Part shown: positions 1-7,825 of the stretch, piece after piece
Numbering within the stretch: the stretch's first letter is position 1
Layout of the letters: every line of letters starts with the position of its first letter
Assembly (NCBI GenBank): GCA_934402395.1
Contig: CAKRTQ010000010.1
Location: 17,810-81,809, forward strand
Length of the DNA stretch: 64,000 nt
DNA from: an uncultured Eubacteriales bacterium
Lineage (GTDB): Bacteria > Bacillota > Clostridia > Oscillospirales > CAG-272
Direction of reading: 5' to 3'
The notes under the pieces: model-generated
Seen by the model: the letters and a program-made list of their open reading frames with translations, nothing else
Told to the model about the DNA's origin: nothing
The model's database searches: none
Made by a program: the position numbers and the translations under genes

Positions 1-1086
1 GAACCCAATCTGATATTTGAGACAACTTTTCTACTTTTTAACAGCAGGACCGGCTCTTCGAGCCGTGAACTGAAGGAAACGATACAAAAAAAGTTTGCGA
101 TAGACCGCAATGTGCTCGACAGCTGCTTCGATGCCATAATCGAAATGTCGGAATATGTCGTCAACAACATAAAAGCCGATGAAGGACTGCTTGATTTTCT
201 GTTCGGCAGACACTCTTCAATGAAAGGCTGCTTTGCATTTTACCTCATACACGATGTATGCCGCACGCCGGGCGGCGGTCTTGAGGAGGGCTTCAAAAAC
301 GGACTCAGCGCACTGCGCGAACAGTCAAAGGCGCTCTTTTTTGTTAATTTTTCATCCTTGCTCATCGCCGAATTCGCGCCGGAAAATTACACCGGTGTCA
401 TAACAAATTACGCCGAGCTGTTTGCTTTCATCGAAACGCTCCCCCTCCCCGCCGATGAAAAATTCGAGCTTTGCCGCCTGTACAATAATTTTGAAGAATA
501 CCGCGAGCTGCTTGCGGGGATACTCGAATCGGCGGGCAGACTTTATATGCAGAAATACGACTCGATAAAGCACTACATCGGCTGGTTCTCGGCGGCGGTC
601 GCCGAGCCGCTCGCGCAGTCGGGCGCACAGTACATCGAAAGCAATTACGGCGTCAGGATCTCGCCCTCGGCGGATGAGATCTATCTTCAGCCCTCGATCG
701 CAATGTGCAGCGGCACAAGATATCTCATGAGCTTCACCTCGGAAAAGGTGGTGGATTTTCTTTACGTCGGAGTGCTGTTTGAGCCGCTGCGCGAGATCAC
801 CGATGTTTCGACGGTAGACGACAGAATATGCCGTGCGCTGCGCACAATGGGTGACGACCGCAAATTTGAGATCCTCAAGCTGCTCGCCGAGGGACCGAAA
901 TACGGCATGGAGCTCGCCTCGCTGCTTGAGCTGAGTACGGCAACGGTGTCGCATCACATGGCGCTTTTGCTTGAAGCGGGATTTGTCTCGATACGCCGCG
1001 AATCAAACCGCGTGTATTACGAGCTCAACCGAAAAAAAGTGCGTGATTTTCTCGATGAGCTGCGTATATCCTTGATAGGGCAATAA
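1..1086 (+). CDS. ArsR-type winged-helix transcriptional regulator (5' end outside window)
   Basis: The reading frame is open from the first base to the stop at 1086, so the start lies upstream; 361 residues are visible. The last ~90 residues form an ArsR-like winged helix: a helix with MGDDRKFEILKLLAEG, then LSTATVSHHMALLLEAG as the recognition helix-turn-helix, then a wing with SNRVYYELN. The preceding ~270 residues are a helical domain I do not recognise, and no metal-binding Cys-x-Cys of classical ArsR sensors is visible. The next gene starts 31 bases downstream in the same direction and may be co-transcribed. The DNA-binding call is firm; the signal sensed is unknown. Confidence 0.8.
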   Translation, partial: EPNLIFETTFLLFNSRTGSSSRELKETIQKKFAIDRNVLDSCFDAIIEMSEYVVNNIKADEGLLDFLFGRHSSMKGCFAFYLIHDVCRTPGGGLEEGFKNGLSALREQSKALFFVNFSSLLIAEFAPENYTGVITNYAELFAFIETLPLPADEKFELCRLYNNFEEYRELLAGILESAGRLYMQKYDSIKHYIGWFSAAVAEPLAQSGAQYIESNYGVRISPSADEIYLQPSIAMCSGTRYLMSFTSEKVVDFLYVGVLFEPLREITDVSTVDDRICRALRTMGDDRKFEILKLLAEGPKYGMELASLLELSTATVSHHMALLLEAGFVSIRRESNRVYYELNRKKVRDFLDELRISLIGQ

Positions 1087-1117
1087 ATACAAAATAACAG
1101 ATAAGGACCGTAACAAA

Positions 1118-1789
1118 ATGCAGGAGTCAAAAAAACTTCATCCGAAACTTATAATATTCGACCTTGACGGCACGCTTGCCGACACGGTGGGTTCAATAAC
1201 CGAGGCAATGGACGCAGCACTCGGCGAAATGGGGCTGCCCGCGCGCGATGAAGCGTACATCCGCCGCTCTGTGGGCAACGGCGCGCGCATACTCTGCCGC
1301 CGGGTGCTTCCCGAGGACAGGCGCGATGACGCAACGGTCAGCCGCCTGCTTGAAATATACAACGGCACCTACGGCAGAACATATATGCACGTAAAAGAGC
1401 TTTACGCCGGAATGTCCGAAGCGCTCGGCGAGCTGCACGAGCGCGGGTACCTAATGGCGGTCTTCTCAAACAAGCAGGATGCATACGTCAAAGAGCTTTG
1501 CGCGGCACTCCTCCCTGCCGGGTGGTTTTCCGCCGCCGAGGGTCAGCTTGAGGGCAGACCGATAAAGCCGGATCCCGCCACCGCGCTTGAGATATGCCGG
1601 CGCCTCGGTGTATCCCCCGCCGATGCAGTTATGGTCGGCGACGGCGAAACCGACGTTGAGCTTTCGCTTCGCGGCGGACTTACCCCGATAAGCGCCACAT
1701 GGGGCTTCCGTTCGCGTGAACAGCTTGAAGCCGCAGGCGGAAGGATATTTGCCGCCAGCCCATCCGAGCTCCCCGATATATTTGAATAA
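1118..1789 (+). CDS. HAD-superfamily phosphatase, phosphoglycolate-phosphatase-like
   Basis: This 223-residue protein has all four HAD motifs: DLDGT with nucleophile Asp15 and acid/base Asp17, Ser117 in VFSNK, Lys150 in KPDP, and GDGETDVE with Asp175 and Asp179. A helical cap fills residues 20-95, as in the Gph/PgmB subclass. Family members hydrolyse phosphoglycolate, pyrophosphate or sugar phosphates in the cytoplasm; the substrate cannot be read from sequence. The start is an ATG with AAGGA about 10 bases upstream. It lies between the ArsR-type regulator and a DUF4091 protein on the same strand with short gaps, consistent with one transcript. Confidence 0.85.
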   Translation: MQESKKLHPKLIIFDLDGTLADTVGSITEAMDAALGEMGLPARDEAYIRRSVGNGARILCRRVLPEDRRDDATVSRLLEIYNGTYGRTYMHVKELYAGMSEALGELHERGYLMAVFSNKQDAYVKELCAALLPAGWFSAAEGQLEGRPIKPDPATALEICRRLGVSPADAVMVGDGETDVELSLRGGLTPISATWGFRSREQLEAAGGRIFAASPSELPDIFE

Positions 1790-1822
1790 TGTAGAAAACC
1801 GACGAAGAAAGGATACAACACC

Positions 1823-3472
1823 ATGCTCAGATATAAGCTCATATCATCCCTCGACAAACCCTTCCTTGACAGCCGGCTCGATGAATTCTCCGCACTGAAA
1901 CATATCACCATGCTGCGCAACGAGCGCATCTCGGTACAGCTCGCCGTTACCGATGACTCACCGCGCGCTCCGCACCGCCGCTTTGTCGGAATAAAGGTCG
2001 AAGGCGTTTTTGCACCGTATTCCACAAAACGCACGGTCGAATCCGTCCCCTCAGCAATGCCGACATACCCCGGAAGAAGCGATGAAAACTTTCTCCGCAC
2101 CGCGCCGGGACTTTACCCCGACCTGCTCGCGCCCATGCAGATGTACGGCTCGGTCGCCTGCGTTCCCGGTCAGCTCCGGTCGGTATGGATCGACATCGAC
2201 CCCGCCGGCGCCCTTCCTGCCGGCGACTACAACCTCAGCGTAGTAATGAGTGACGGCGCCGTCACCGAGCGCGCCTCGCTTGCCGTACATATTATTGCCG
2301 CCGACCTGCCGCCTCAGGAGCTCCGCGTGACCGAGTGGTTCCACTGCGATTGCCTTGCGGACCACTACGGTGTGCCGGTATTTTCCGAGCGTCATTGGGA
2401 GATAATCGGAAATTTTGTCCGCACCGCCGTCAGAAACGGCATAAATATGCTTCTCACTCCCGTGTTCACTCCCCCGCTTGACACGCACGTGGGCGGCGAG
2501 CGTCCCACAGTTCAGCTCACGGATGTAAAAAAGACTGCGGGCGGCTGGGAGTTCGGATTTTCGCGCCTTGATCGCTGGATAGATATGTGCGACCGCTGCG
2601 GCGTCGGATACTTTGAGATCTCACACCTTTTCACCCAGTGGGGCGCACTTCACGCGCCGAAGATCGTTGCCGAGACCGACGACGGCGTAAAAAAGGTGTT
2701 CGGCTGGGATACCGACGCGACCTCGGAGGAATACACAGCCTTCATACGCGCCTTCCTCGGCGCGTTCCTTGAACATATGCGCGCACGCGGAGATGACAAA
2801 CGCTGCTACTTCCACATCTCCGACGAACCGAACGCAGCGCATCTTGAGCAGTATCTCAAGGCAAAGGCAACAGTATCCGATCTGCTTGAGGGCTACCCGG
2901 TAATGGATGCCCTGTCGGACTACGAATTCTACAAAACCGGCGCGGTGACGACACCGATACCCGCCAACAATCATATAGAGCCGTTCATCGAAGGCGGCGT
3001 TGAACCGCTCTGGACCTACTATTGCTGCGGACAGAGCATCGGCGTCAGCAACCGTTTTCTCGCCATGCCCGGCGCACGCACGCGCTACATAGGCGTACAG
3101 TTCTACAAATACCGCGTGTTCGGATTCCTCCAGTGGGGATACAACTTCTACTACAATCAGGGCTCATACGACCTTGTGAACCCGTATGTGGATTCGACCG
3201 GCAACTACTTTGTGCCGTCCGGAGACGCATATTCGGTATACCCGGCGGTCGACGGCACCGCGCTTGAATCAATGCGCATAGTCGAATTCCGCGAGGCGAT
3301 AGACGACCTGCGCGCAATGAAGCTTGCCGAAACGCTCGCGGGACGCGAAGCCGTAATGACAGCTGTCGAGGACATAACGGGCGAGGTGGTTTTCTCGCGC
3401 TGTGTCTGCGACACCGCAACAATGCTTGCCATACGTGAGCACGTAAACGGCATCATAGAAGAAAATCTGTAA
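1823..3472 (+). CDS. DUF4091-domain protein, glycoside-hydrolase-like
   Basis: The 549-residue protein has no signal peptide or membrane segment, so it should be cytoplasmic. It matches the DUF4091 family: an N-terminal beta-sandwich-like region (about 1-160), a central barrel-like region (FHCDCLADHYGVPVFSERHW, then HISDEP at residues 331-336), and the C-terminal DUF4091 segment with EFREAIDDLRAMKLAE. The acidic HISDEP strand end resembles a glycosidase acid, but the enzymatic activity of this family is not established. The ATG is preceded by GAAAGGA with 9-base spacing. A strong palindrome follows the stop and a convergent gene begins beyond it. Confidence 0.8.
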   Translation: MLRYKLISSLDKPFLDSRLDEFSALKHITMLRNERISVQLAVTDDSPRAPHRRFVGIKVEGVFAPYSTKRTVESVPSAMPTYPGRSDENFLRTAPGLYPDLLAPMQMYGSVACVPGQLRSVWIDIDPAGALPAGDYNLSVVMSDGAVTERASLAVHIIAADLPPQELRVTEWFHCDCLADHYGVPVFSERHWEIIGNFVRTAVRNGINMLLTPVFTPPLDTHVGGERPTVQLTDVKKTAGGWEFGFSRLDRWIDMCDRCGVGYFEISHLFTQWGALHAPKIVAETDDGVKKVFGWDTDATSEEYTAFIRAFLGAFLEHMRARGDDKRCYFHISDEPNAAHLEQYLKAKATVSDLLEGYPVMDALSDYEFYKTGAVTTPIPANNHIEPFIEGGVEPLWTYYCCGQSIGVSNRFLAMPGARTRYIGVQFYKYRVFGFLQWGYNFYYNQGSYDLVNPYVDSTGNYFVPSGDAYSVYPAVDGTALESMRIVEFREAIDDLRAMKLAETLAGREAVMTAVEDITGEVVFSRCVCDTATMLAIREHVNGIIEENL

Positions 3473-3478
3473 AGCAAA

Positions 3479-3521
3479 GCGGGGATGCAAAAAACTCAAA
3501 ATGAGTTTTTTACATCCCCGC
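3479..3521. terminator. Palindromic bidirectional terminator-like hairpin, family A copy 1
   Basis: Two 20-base arms flank an AAA loop. The base is GCGGGGATG, the upper part AAAAAACTCA, with one C-A mismatch (3488/3512). It lies between convergent genes. The same core recurs at five other loci here, and in degenerate form at 7613. The T-run lies inside the stem, not after it, so it works equally on both strands. Confidence 0.8.
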
Positions 3522-3601
3522 CGACATATTTTCAGCGTTGAGGATAGTCGCATCGGTTTTTCAACAGCTCCATTTACTGTGCGACTGCGGAATTCTTTGT
3601 T

Positions 3602-4459
3602 TTACAGCGTGCTTTTCTCCTCTTTTTTTGCCGCTTCTACCTCGGCAGCCACCCGCAAGGCTTTTTCGTGCGCCAGACTAAGGAAACCGTCAAGCCCGAG
3701 CGCGGCGTATGCGGCGTACGTATCCTTGCCCGGCTTTGACTTACAGGTAAGCTCAAACGTGAGTATTCCGTCATACCCCGCGCGCACCAGCCGTGCGGCA
3801 ATGCCGTGCCAGTCGGCAATGCCGTCATACGGCATCATATGGGAATCGTCATGCCACGTCACGACAGAGGGATCCGTCATACCGAAATTATCGTTAAGGT
3901 GCGTGGCGATAAGCCTGTCGCCGAAAAGTGCGGGAACATCGCTGCTGAAATTGTAGCACATTTCGTGCCCGGTGTCCCAGCAGTATCCGACAGCGGGAGA
4001 TGCGCCAAGCCCGTCAATGACAGCCCTGAGATATTCGATACCCTCAACATTTTCAAACGCGACCCTGACCGGCGTTTGCTCTGCCGCCGAAACAACGCGG
4101 GAAAATCTTTCGATACCGAGCGGTGTAGGAGTGTGCTTATCCATGCCGATAATGGGGTGAACGACCATTATCGGTATATCGTTTTCGGCGCAGTCGTGAA
4201 GACAGCGTATGAGCAGATCGGCAAAGGCATCGCCTGCCTCGCCTTCCTCCCAGAGCGCATCCGATCTGTTGAACGGCGCGTGTATCGACTGATAGACAAG
4301 ACCGTTTTCGCGTATGAAAGCCGCGCGTGCGGCGACATCGGTGCCGTCGCTCCATCCGGTGAAACAGGCGTCAAACCCGGCGAGCGCAGTTGCAAGCACC
4401 CCCTCGCGAAAGGACTCTCCGAAGCCCTGACCTATATTTATTCCCAGCTTGAATGACAT
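3602..4459 (-). CDS. Sugar phosphate isomerase/epimerase, xylose-isomerase-like TIM barrel
   Basis: The 285-residue protein shows the AP-endonuclease-2-type barrel pattern. Candidate metal ligands are Glu136 (AFENVEG), Asp162 and His165 (CWDTGHE), His187 (ATHLNDN) and Glu236 (TFELT), with SIHAPFN at 58-64 and VVHP at 99-102. Members isomerise or epimerise keto-sugars and inositols; the substrate here is unknown. I chose the ATG at 4459 over one seven codons upstream because GGAGGAGG sits 8 bases before it. A good promoter lies just upstream (4502-4530). It is convergent with the DUF4091 gene and divergent from the zinc-ribbon protein. Confidence 0.82.
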   Translation of the reverse strand: MSFKLGINIGQGFGESFREGVLATALAGFDACFTGWSDGTDVAARAAFIRENGLVYQSIHAPFNRSDALWEEGEAGDAFADLLIRCLHDCAENDIPIMVVHPIIGMDKHTPTPLGIERFSRVVSAAEQTPVRVAFENVEGIEYLRAVIDGLGASPAVGYCWDTGHEMCYNFSSDVPALFGDRLIATHLNDNFGMTDPSVVTWHDDSHMMPYDGIADWHGIAARLVRAGYDGILTFELTCKSKPGKDTYAAYAALGLDGFLSLAHEKALRVAAEVEAAKKEEKSTL

Positions 4460-4501
4460 AACAATAACCTCCTCCGCCACCGGCAGATCTTCTTTTGTCT
4501 T

Positions 4502-4530
4502 ATTTTAACACGGAAAAGCCCCGCGGTCAA
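4502..4530 (-). promoter_or_regulatory. Sigma-A promoter for the sugar isomerase gene
   Basis: On the minus strand: TTGACC (4530-4525), a 17-base spacer, then TAAAAT (4507-4502) with an extended TG one base upstream. The gene start is 42 bases beyond the -10 box. Confidence 0.75.
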
Positions 4531-4582
4531 TAGCGGAGGAAAAATAAAAGCATTATCATGTGCAAATTACACCGCGAGGCTG

Positions 4583-4611
4583 TTGACTTGCGGTCAAATA
4601 TATGATAAAAT
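4583..4611 (+). promoter_or_regulatory. Sigma-A promoter for the zinc-ribbon protein, with a palindrome over the -35 box
   Basis: TTGACT (4583-4588), 17-base spacer, TAAAAT (4606-4611), with TGA directly before the -10. The -35 box is the left half of a dyad TTGAC-N5-GTCAA (4583-4597), a candidate repressor site. It is back-to-back with the minus-strand promoter at 4502-4530. Confidence 0.75.
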
Positions 4612-4693
4612 TAATTTGGAGTACCAGAATAATAGCAATGCCGCGGCTGCGCTCACGCGCTGCACGGCTTTGCGTGAAAGGATACCTGTAACC

Positions 4694-6478
4694 ATGAAAT
4701 GTCCAAACTGCGGCAATGAATGTGCCGACGGTGCGCGTTTCTGCACCGAATGCGGATATAAATTCCCCGAAAATACACCCACTGCGGAAAAAGAGCCGGC
4801 AAAAACCGAGCCGAGAGAACCCGCTGCCGTGAATCCTGCCGGAGCGCGCAAGAAGCCGGAAGGCGATACGGTCCGTAAGCCCCCGCGCCGCACACGCCCC
4901 GTTATAACGCGCGGAACGCTCATTATCGCCGCCTGCGCGGTCGCCGCAGTGATAATAATCATCGCCACGATCGCCATTGCCGCAGCTGTCGGAAAAAACT
5001 CCGGCTACACCGAAGAAACCGTGACCCGCTACGCCTCGCTCGAAGCTTATTTGCTTGTTGACAATCACGGCAGATGCTATGACCTTTCCGAATATGAAGT
5101 CGCATCGTTTGAAATATGCACGTCTCTCAACGGGAAGACCGCCGCGGTCCTCGGCAAGAAGCACCCCTCGGATAAGAACGGTGTGCTCCTGCTCATATGC
5201 GACGAAAAGCTCTCAAAGATCGCCGACGGCGTGTATGACTGCGCGGTGTCCGACAACGGCGCCTCGGTCGCCTACGTCACTGCCGGTGACGATACGGGAA
5301 CGCTTTACCTTTACAACGTTAAAAAACAGACAGCCGCATCGGTAAGCGGCGGGATCCCTTATGAGTCTCTTGCGTCGCTCATTCTCGGCTCCGACATAAC
5401 CGACGGTATGTTTGTGCTTTCTCCCGACGGCAGAAGCATCGCCTTTACAAAGGTCGTCAACAACGGCACGCGCGCATATGTTTCGGTCAAGGGCAGCGAA
5501 CCGATCCCCGTGGCTGCGGATTCATATCCCATTGCCATATCGAACGGTGCGAAATACATCTACTATATAAAAAGGAACATATCCCTCACCGACTACAACT
5601 ATAAATTCACGGTCGAATGCGGAGATGAGGTGCGCAATCTTTCGCTTGATGCGCTGCATCTCGGCGATGGGATCATCTTCAACCGCGACCGCACCGAGGT
5701 CATATTTTCCGACGACGGCGCGACCTACATCAGCCGCAAGGGCGCGGAGCGTCAAAAGCTTATGACCGGTACCGTTGATGGGATCGTCGTCCCCGGCGAC
5801 GGAGCCGCGCGGCGCGAGATATTCTCCTTCCTCGACAAATACGTTGACATTTATGCGCGCAAAACTATCGGCGGCAGCATATTTGTTTCGGGCGGCGGAC
5901 TTTACTGCTTTGACAGCGCGTTTGAGGTCTCGGTAATAACCTCGTCGTACGGCGGCGCTTCGGTCGCCCCGAACGGCAGATCGCTTTATTATATAGACAC
6001 CTCATCCGGCAGAAACGGACGATACGGCAGCGTTTACTTCCTCGGCGACATTGAAAAGAACGGCTCGAAGGCACTTGTTTCAGCATCGCTTGAGGCTGTC
6101 GACATTTCCGCCGCGGACGATGCCGGCGGTGTTTATGTGTACGATATCGACCGCACGCTGTGGTTTGTCGGAAGAAACGGCAAAAAACAAAAGCGCATAT
6201 ATGACGAAGTGGAGGATTGGTGTGTCGATGTAAACGGCGGCGTGTGGTTCACATCGACGCTTGAGGATTCAGACACCGTGTGGTATTCGGCAGGCGGCAG
6301 CAAAAAGAAAGCTGTGGCAAAGTCGGATATCTCCGCTGTCATGGACGGAAATTTCATGCCGCGCTCGGTGTTTTACACTCTGACCTCGTTCTCGGATTCG
6401 GGAACGCACGTTGAAGTGCGCCGCGTAAAGTCGGGCAAACGGTGGGAAACGGTAGCCGAATACGATATTCAAGATTAA
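4694..6478 (+). CDS. Zinc-ribbon membrane-anchored protein with predicted extracytoplasmic beta-propeller
   Basis: The 594-residue protein starts with a cytoplasmic zinc ribbon (CPNCG at 3-7, CTECG at 17-21), then a Pro/Lys/Arg-rich linker and one hydrophobic helix at 74-99. The ~490-residue remainder has repeated SPDGRSIAF, APNGRSLYY and SDNGASVAY strands, typical of TolB/WD40-like propellers, and should face outside. The start is the ATG before the zinc ribbon, 76 bases after a well-formed promoter; longer in-frame readings would begin inside that promoter. It may act as a sensor or scaffold. No catalytic residues are recognised. Confidence 0.75.
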   Translation: MKCPNCGNECADGARFCTECGYKFPENTPTAEKEPAKTEPREPAAVNPAGARKKPEGDTVRKPPRRTRPVITRGTLIIAACAVAAVIIIIATIAIAAAVGKNSGYTEETVTRYASLEAYLLVDNHGRCYDLSEYEVASFEICTSLNGKTAAVLGKKHPSDKNGVLLLICDEKLSKIADGVYDCAVSDNGASVAYVTAGDDTGTLYLYNVKKQTAASVSGGIPYESLASLILGSDITDGMFVLSPDGRSIAFTKVVNNGTRAYVSVKGSEPIPVAADSYPIAISNGAKYIYYIKRNISLTDYNYKFTVECGDEVRNLSLDALHLGDGIIFNRDRTEVIFSDDGATYISRKGAERQKLMTGTVDGIVVPGDGAARREIFSFLDKYVDIYARKTIGGSIFVSGGGLYCFDSAFEVSVITSSYGGASVAPNGRSLYYIDTSSGRNGRYGSVYFLGDIEKNGSKALVSASLEAVDISAADDAGGVYVYDIDRTLWFVGRNGKKQKRIYDEVEDWCVDVNGGVWFTSTLEDSDTVWYSAGGSKKKAVAKSDISAVMDGNFMPRSVFYTLTSFSDSGTHVEVRRVKSGKRWETVAEYDIQD

Positions 6479-6540
6479 TTCCGCTCACCGTCAGAAGAAA
6501 TCCACATTTAAGTGATAAAGTAAAAGAGGCGGATCGGCGC

Positions 6541-6558
6541 CGGCAGCCCCGGCTGCCG
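6541..6558. other. Short GC-rich palindrome
   Basis: CGGCAGCC, two C residues, then GGCTGCCG: a perfect 8-bp stem in the 123-base gap before the CBS gene. No T-run follows, so a terminator role is doubtful. Partial read-through control is possible. Confidence 0.45.
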
Positions 6559-6601
6559 CACGGTCCGGTCTGCTATTGAAAAAACGAAGGGACATCCTGT
6601 T

Positions 6602-7006
6602 ATGAACATTGCATTTCTTCTGACCCCCAAAAGCAGCACCGTTTACATTTACGAAGACAGCACCTTTCGTCAGGCGCTTGAAAAGCTGAGACATCACGGT
6701 TACACGGCAGTACCGGTGCTCACGCGTGATGGCGGCTATGCGGGAACGCTCAGCGAAGGAGATTTTCTCTGGAGCGTGCTCGACATCGGCGGAGCATCTC
6801 TTGCCGACTGCGAAGATCTGCGTGTTTCGGACCTTATAAAGAAAAACGACCGCAACCCTGCGGTACATATCACCAGCGATGCGGATGAGCTGCTCTCCCG
6901 TGCGCTCGAACAAAACTTTGTTCCCGTGGTGGACGACCGCGGGTCGTTTATGGGCATAGTGACCCGGCGGGCGATAATAGAAAGCCTGATAAAAGAGCAC
7001 AAATGA
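6602..7006 (+). CDS. CBS-pair protein
   Basis: The 134-residue protein is little more than two CBS repeats: the first spans about 1-65 (YTAVPVLTRDGGYAGTLSEG), the second about 78-130 (FVPVVDDRGSFMGIVTRRA). CBS pairs bind adenine nucleotides and act as cytoplasmic energy or ligand sensors. No enzyme or channel domain is fused, so it must act through a partner. The next gene overlaps its end by four bases (ATGA), which suggests translational coupling with a small anchored membrane protein. Confidence 0.85.
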   Translation: MNIAFLLTPKSSTVYIYEDSTFRQALEKLRHHGYTAVPVLTRDGGYAGTLSEGDFLWSVLDIGGASLADCEDLRVSDLIKKNDRNPAVHITSDADELLSRALEQNFVPVVDDRGSFMGIVTRRAIIESLIKEHK

Positions 7007-7458
7007 AAAAAGAAAAAAAGTCCTGGCGCACCGGAACGGTCGCCATATGCGCGGTGTTGCCCGCAACAGCACTTCTTGTTGTTCTGGCAATGATACTTTA
7101 TCCCTCTGTAATGGCAAAGCGGGAGAAGGCGCAGCTTGTAAAAAAGCTCGACCGCATAGCAGCGGCAGAGGATGTTTCGGTGCTTGTGAGCGGTATGGCG
7201 GATTACGGCTACGGCACCGAAGCCGACAGCGGCGAGACCTATACCTCCGGCAGTGACGCAGCCGTATATGTGCGCGCACTTGCCGATGCTATGAGGAGCG
7301 CAAGGTATCTCGGTCGCGAAAATGCCCCCGGCGGCAGTTGGGACACACGCATCCGCGCACTCGGAGACGGGGAAAGCGTTACGGTGTTCCGCACATCCGA
7401 CCAAAAGATCTATTTTACGCGCGGCATCACACAGTTTGTATTCGGTATATCCGACTGA
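7003..7458 (+). CDS. Small single-pass membrane protein
   Basis: The 151-residue protein has a Lys-rich start (KKEKKSW), one hydrophobic helix at about 11-33, then a ~115-residue soluble domain outside the membrane. I do not recognise the outer domain. It shares an ATGA overlap with the CBS gene upstream, so the two are probably made together and may act together. No Cys lipobox is present, so the helix is a signal anchor. Confidence 0.7.
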   Translation: MKKEKKSWRTGTVAICAVLPATALLVVLAMILYPSVMAKREKAQLVKKLDRIAAAEDVSVLVSGMADYGYGTEADSGETYTSGSDAAVYVRALADAMRSARYLGRENAPGGSWDTRIRALGDGESVTVFRTSDQKIYFTRGITQFVFGISD

Positions 7459-7612
7459 AGGGCGTTTCCCACGCATTTTCACGCTTTTTCAGATGTTTTT
7501 TTGCCGGCGGCGATCCCGCCCTCATTAAGATGTCATACCAAAATAAAATGCCATTGAAGGCTCCTGCGCGCTTCCGAATGCGGGCGAAGGAGTTGATTGT
7601 ATACGAAAAAAA

Positions 7613-7646
7613 GGACTGTTAAAAAACCCGATGTTTTTAACAGTCT
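7613..7646. repeat. Degenerate member of the family A palindrome
   Basis: GACTGTTAAAAA pairs with TTTTTAACAGTC over 12 bp, plus one G-T wobble at the base; the loop is ACCCGATG. The arms match the family consensus TGTTAAAAAAC, but the CTCA/TGAG upper stem is lost. Confidence 0.6.
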
Positions 7647-7773
7647 CCGGGAAATGCAGGTCAAGATTCCGGCATTTTTGATACGAGCTTGGTCGGTTTT
7701 GCCCGCAGCATCCGTGTTTTTTCGGTTTTAATGGCGGCAAAACGGCAAAGTTCAGCCGCCGAGAACAGGTCGC

Positions 7774-7816
7774 CGGTGGTGTTAAAAAACTCAATTTGAG
7801 TTTTTTAACACCACCG
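7774..7816. terminator. Palindromic bidirectional terminator-like hairpin, family A copy 2
   Basis: A perfect 43-base palindrome: 21-base arms CGGTGGTGTT plus AAAAAACTCAA around a single T. It sits 9 bases beyond the stop of the minus-strand transglutaminase gene, between convergent genes. Confidence 0.8.
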
Positions 7817-7825
7817 CTTTATTTA

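Larger units (their letters stand above)
7459..7825. other. 367-base non-coding gap between convergent genes
   Basis: No credible gene is visible; short reading frames on both strands lack ribosome binding sites and recognisable domains. The gap contains two hairpins of the same family, a degenerate one at 7613-7646 and a perfect one at 7774-7816, and a stretch near 7560-7593 with weak CTCCT/AGGAG inverted ends. It may be a decayed element or an extended termination region. Confidence 0.5.

Noticed and set aside
7525..7794. 89-codon minus-strand frame in the gap at 7.5-7.8 kb
   Set aside because: It contains both hairpins, lacks a ribosome binding site and has no recognisable sequence pattern.
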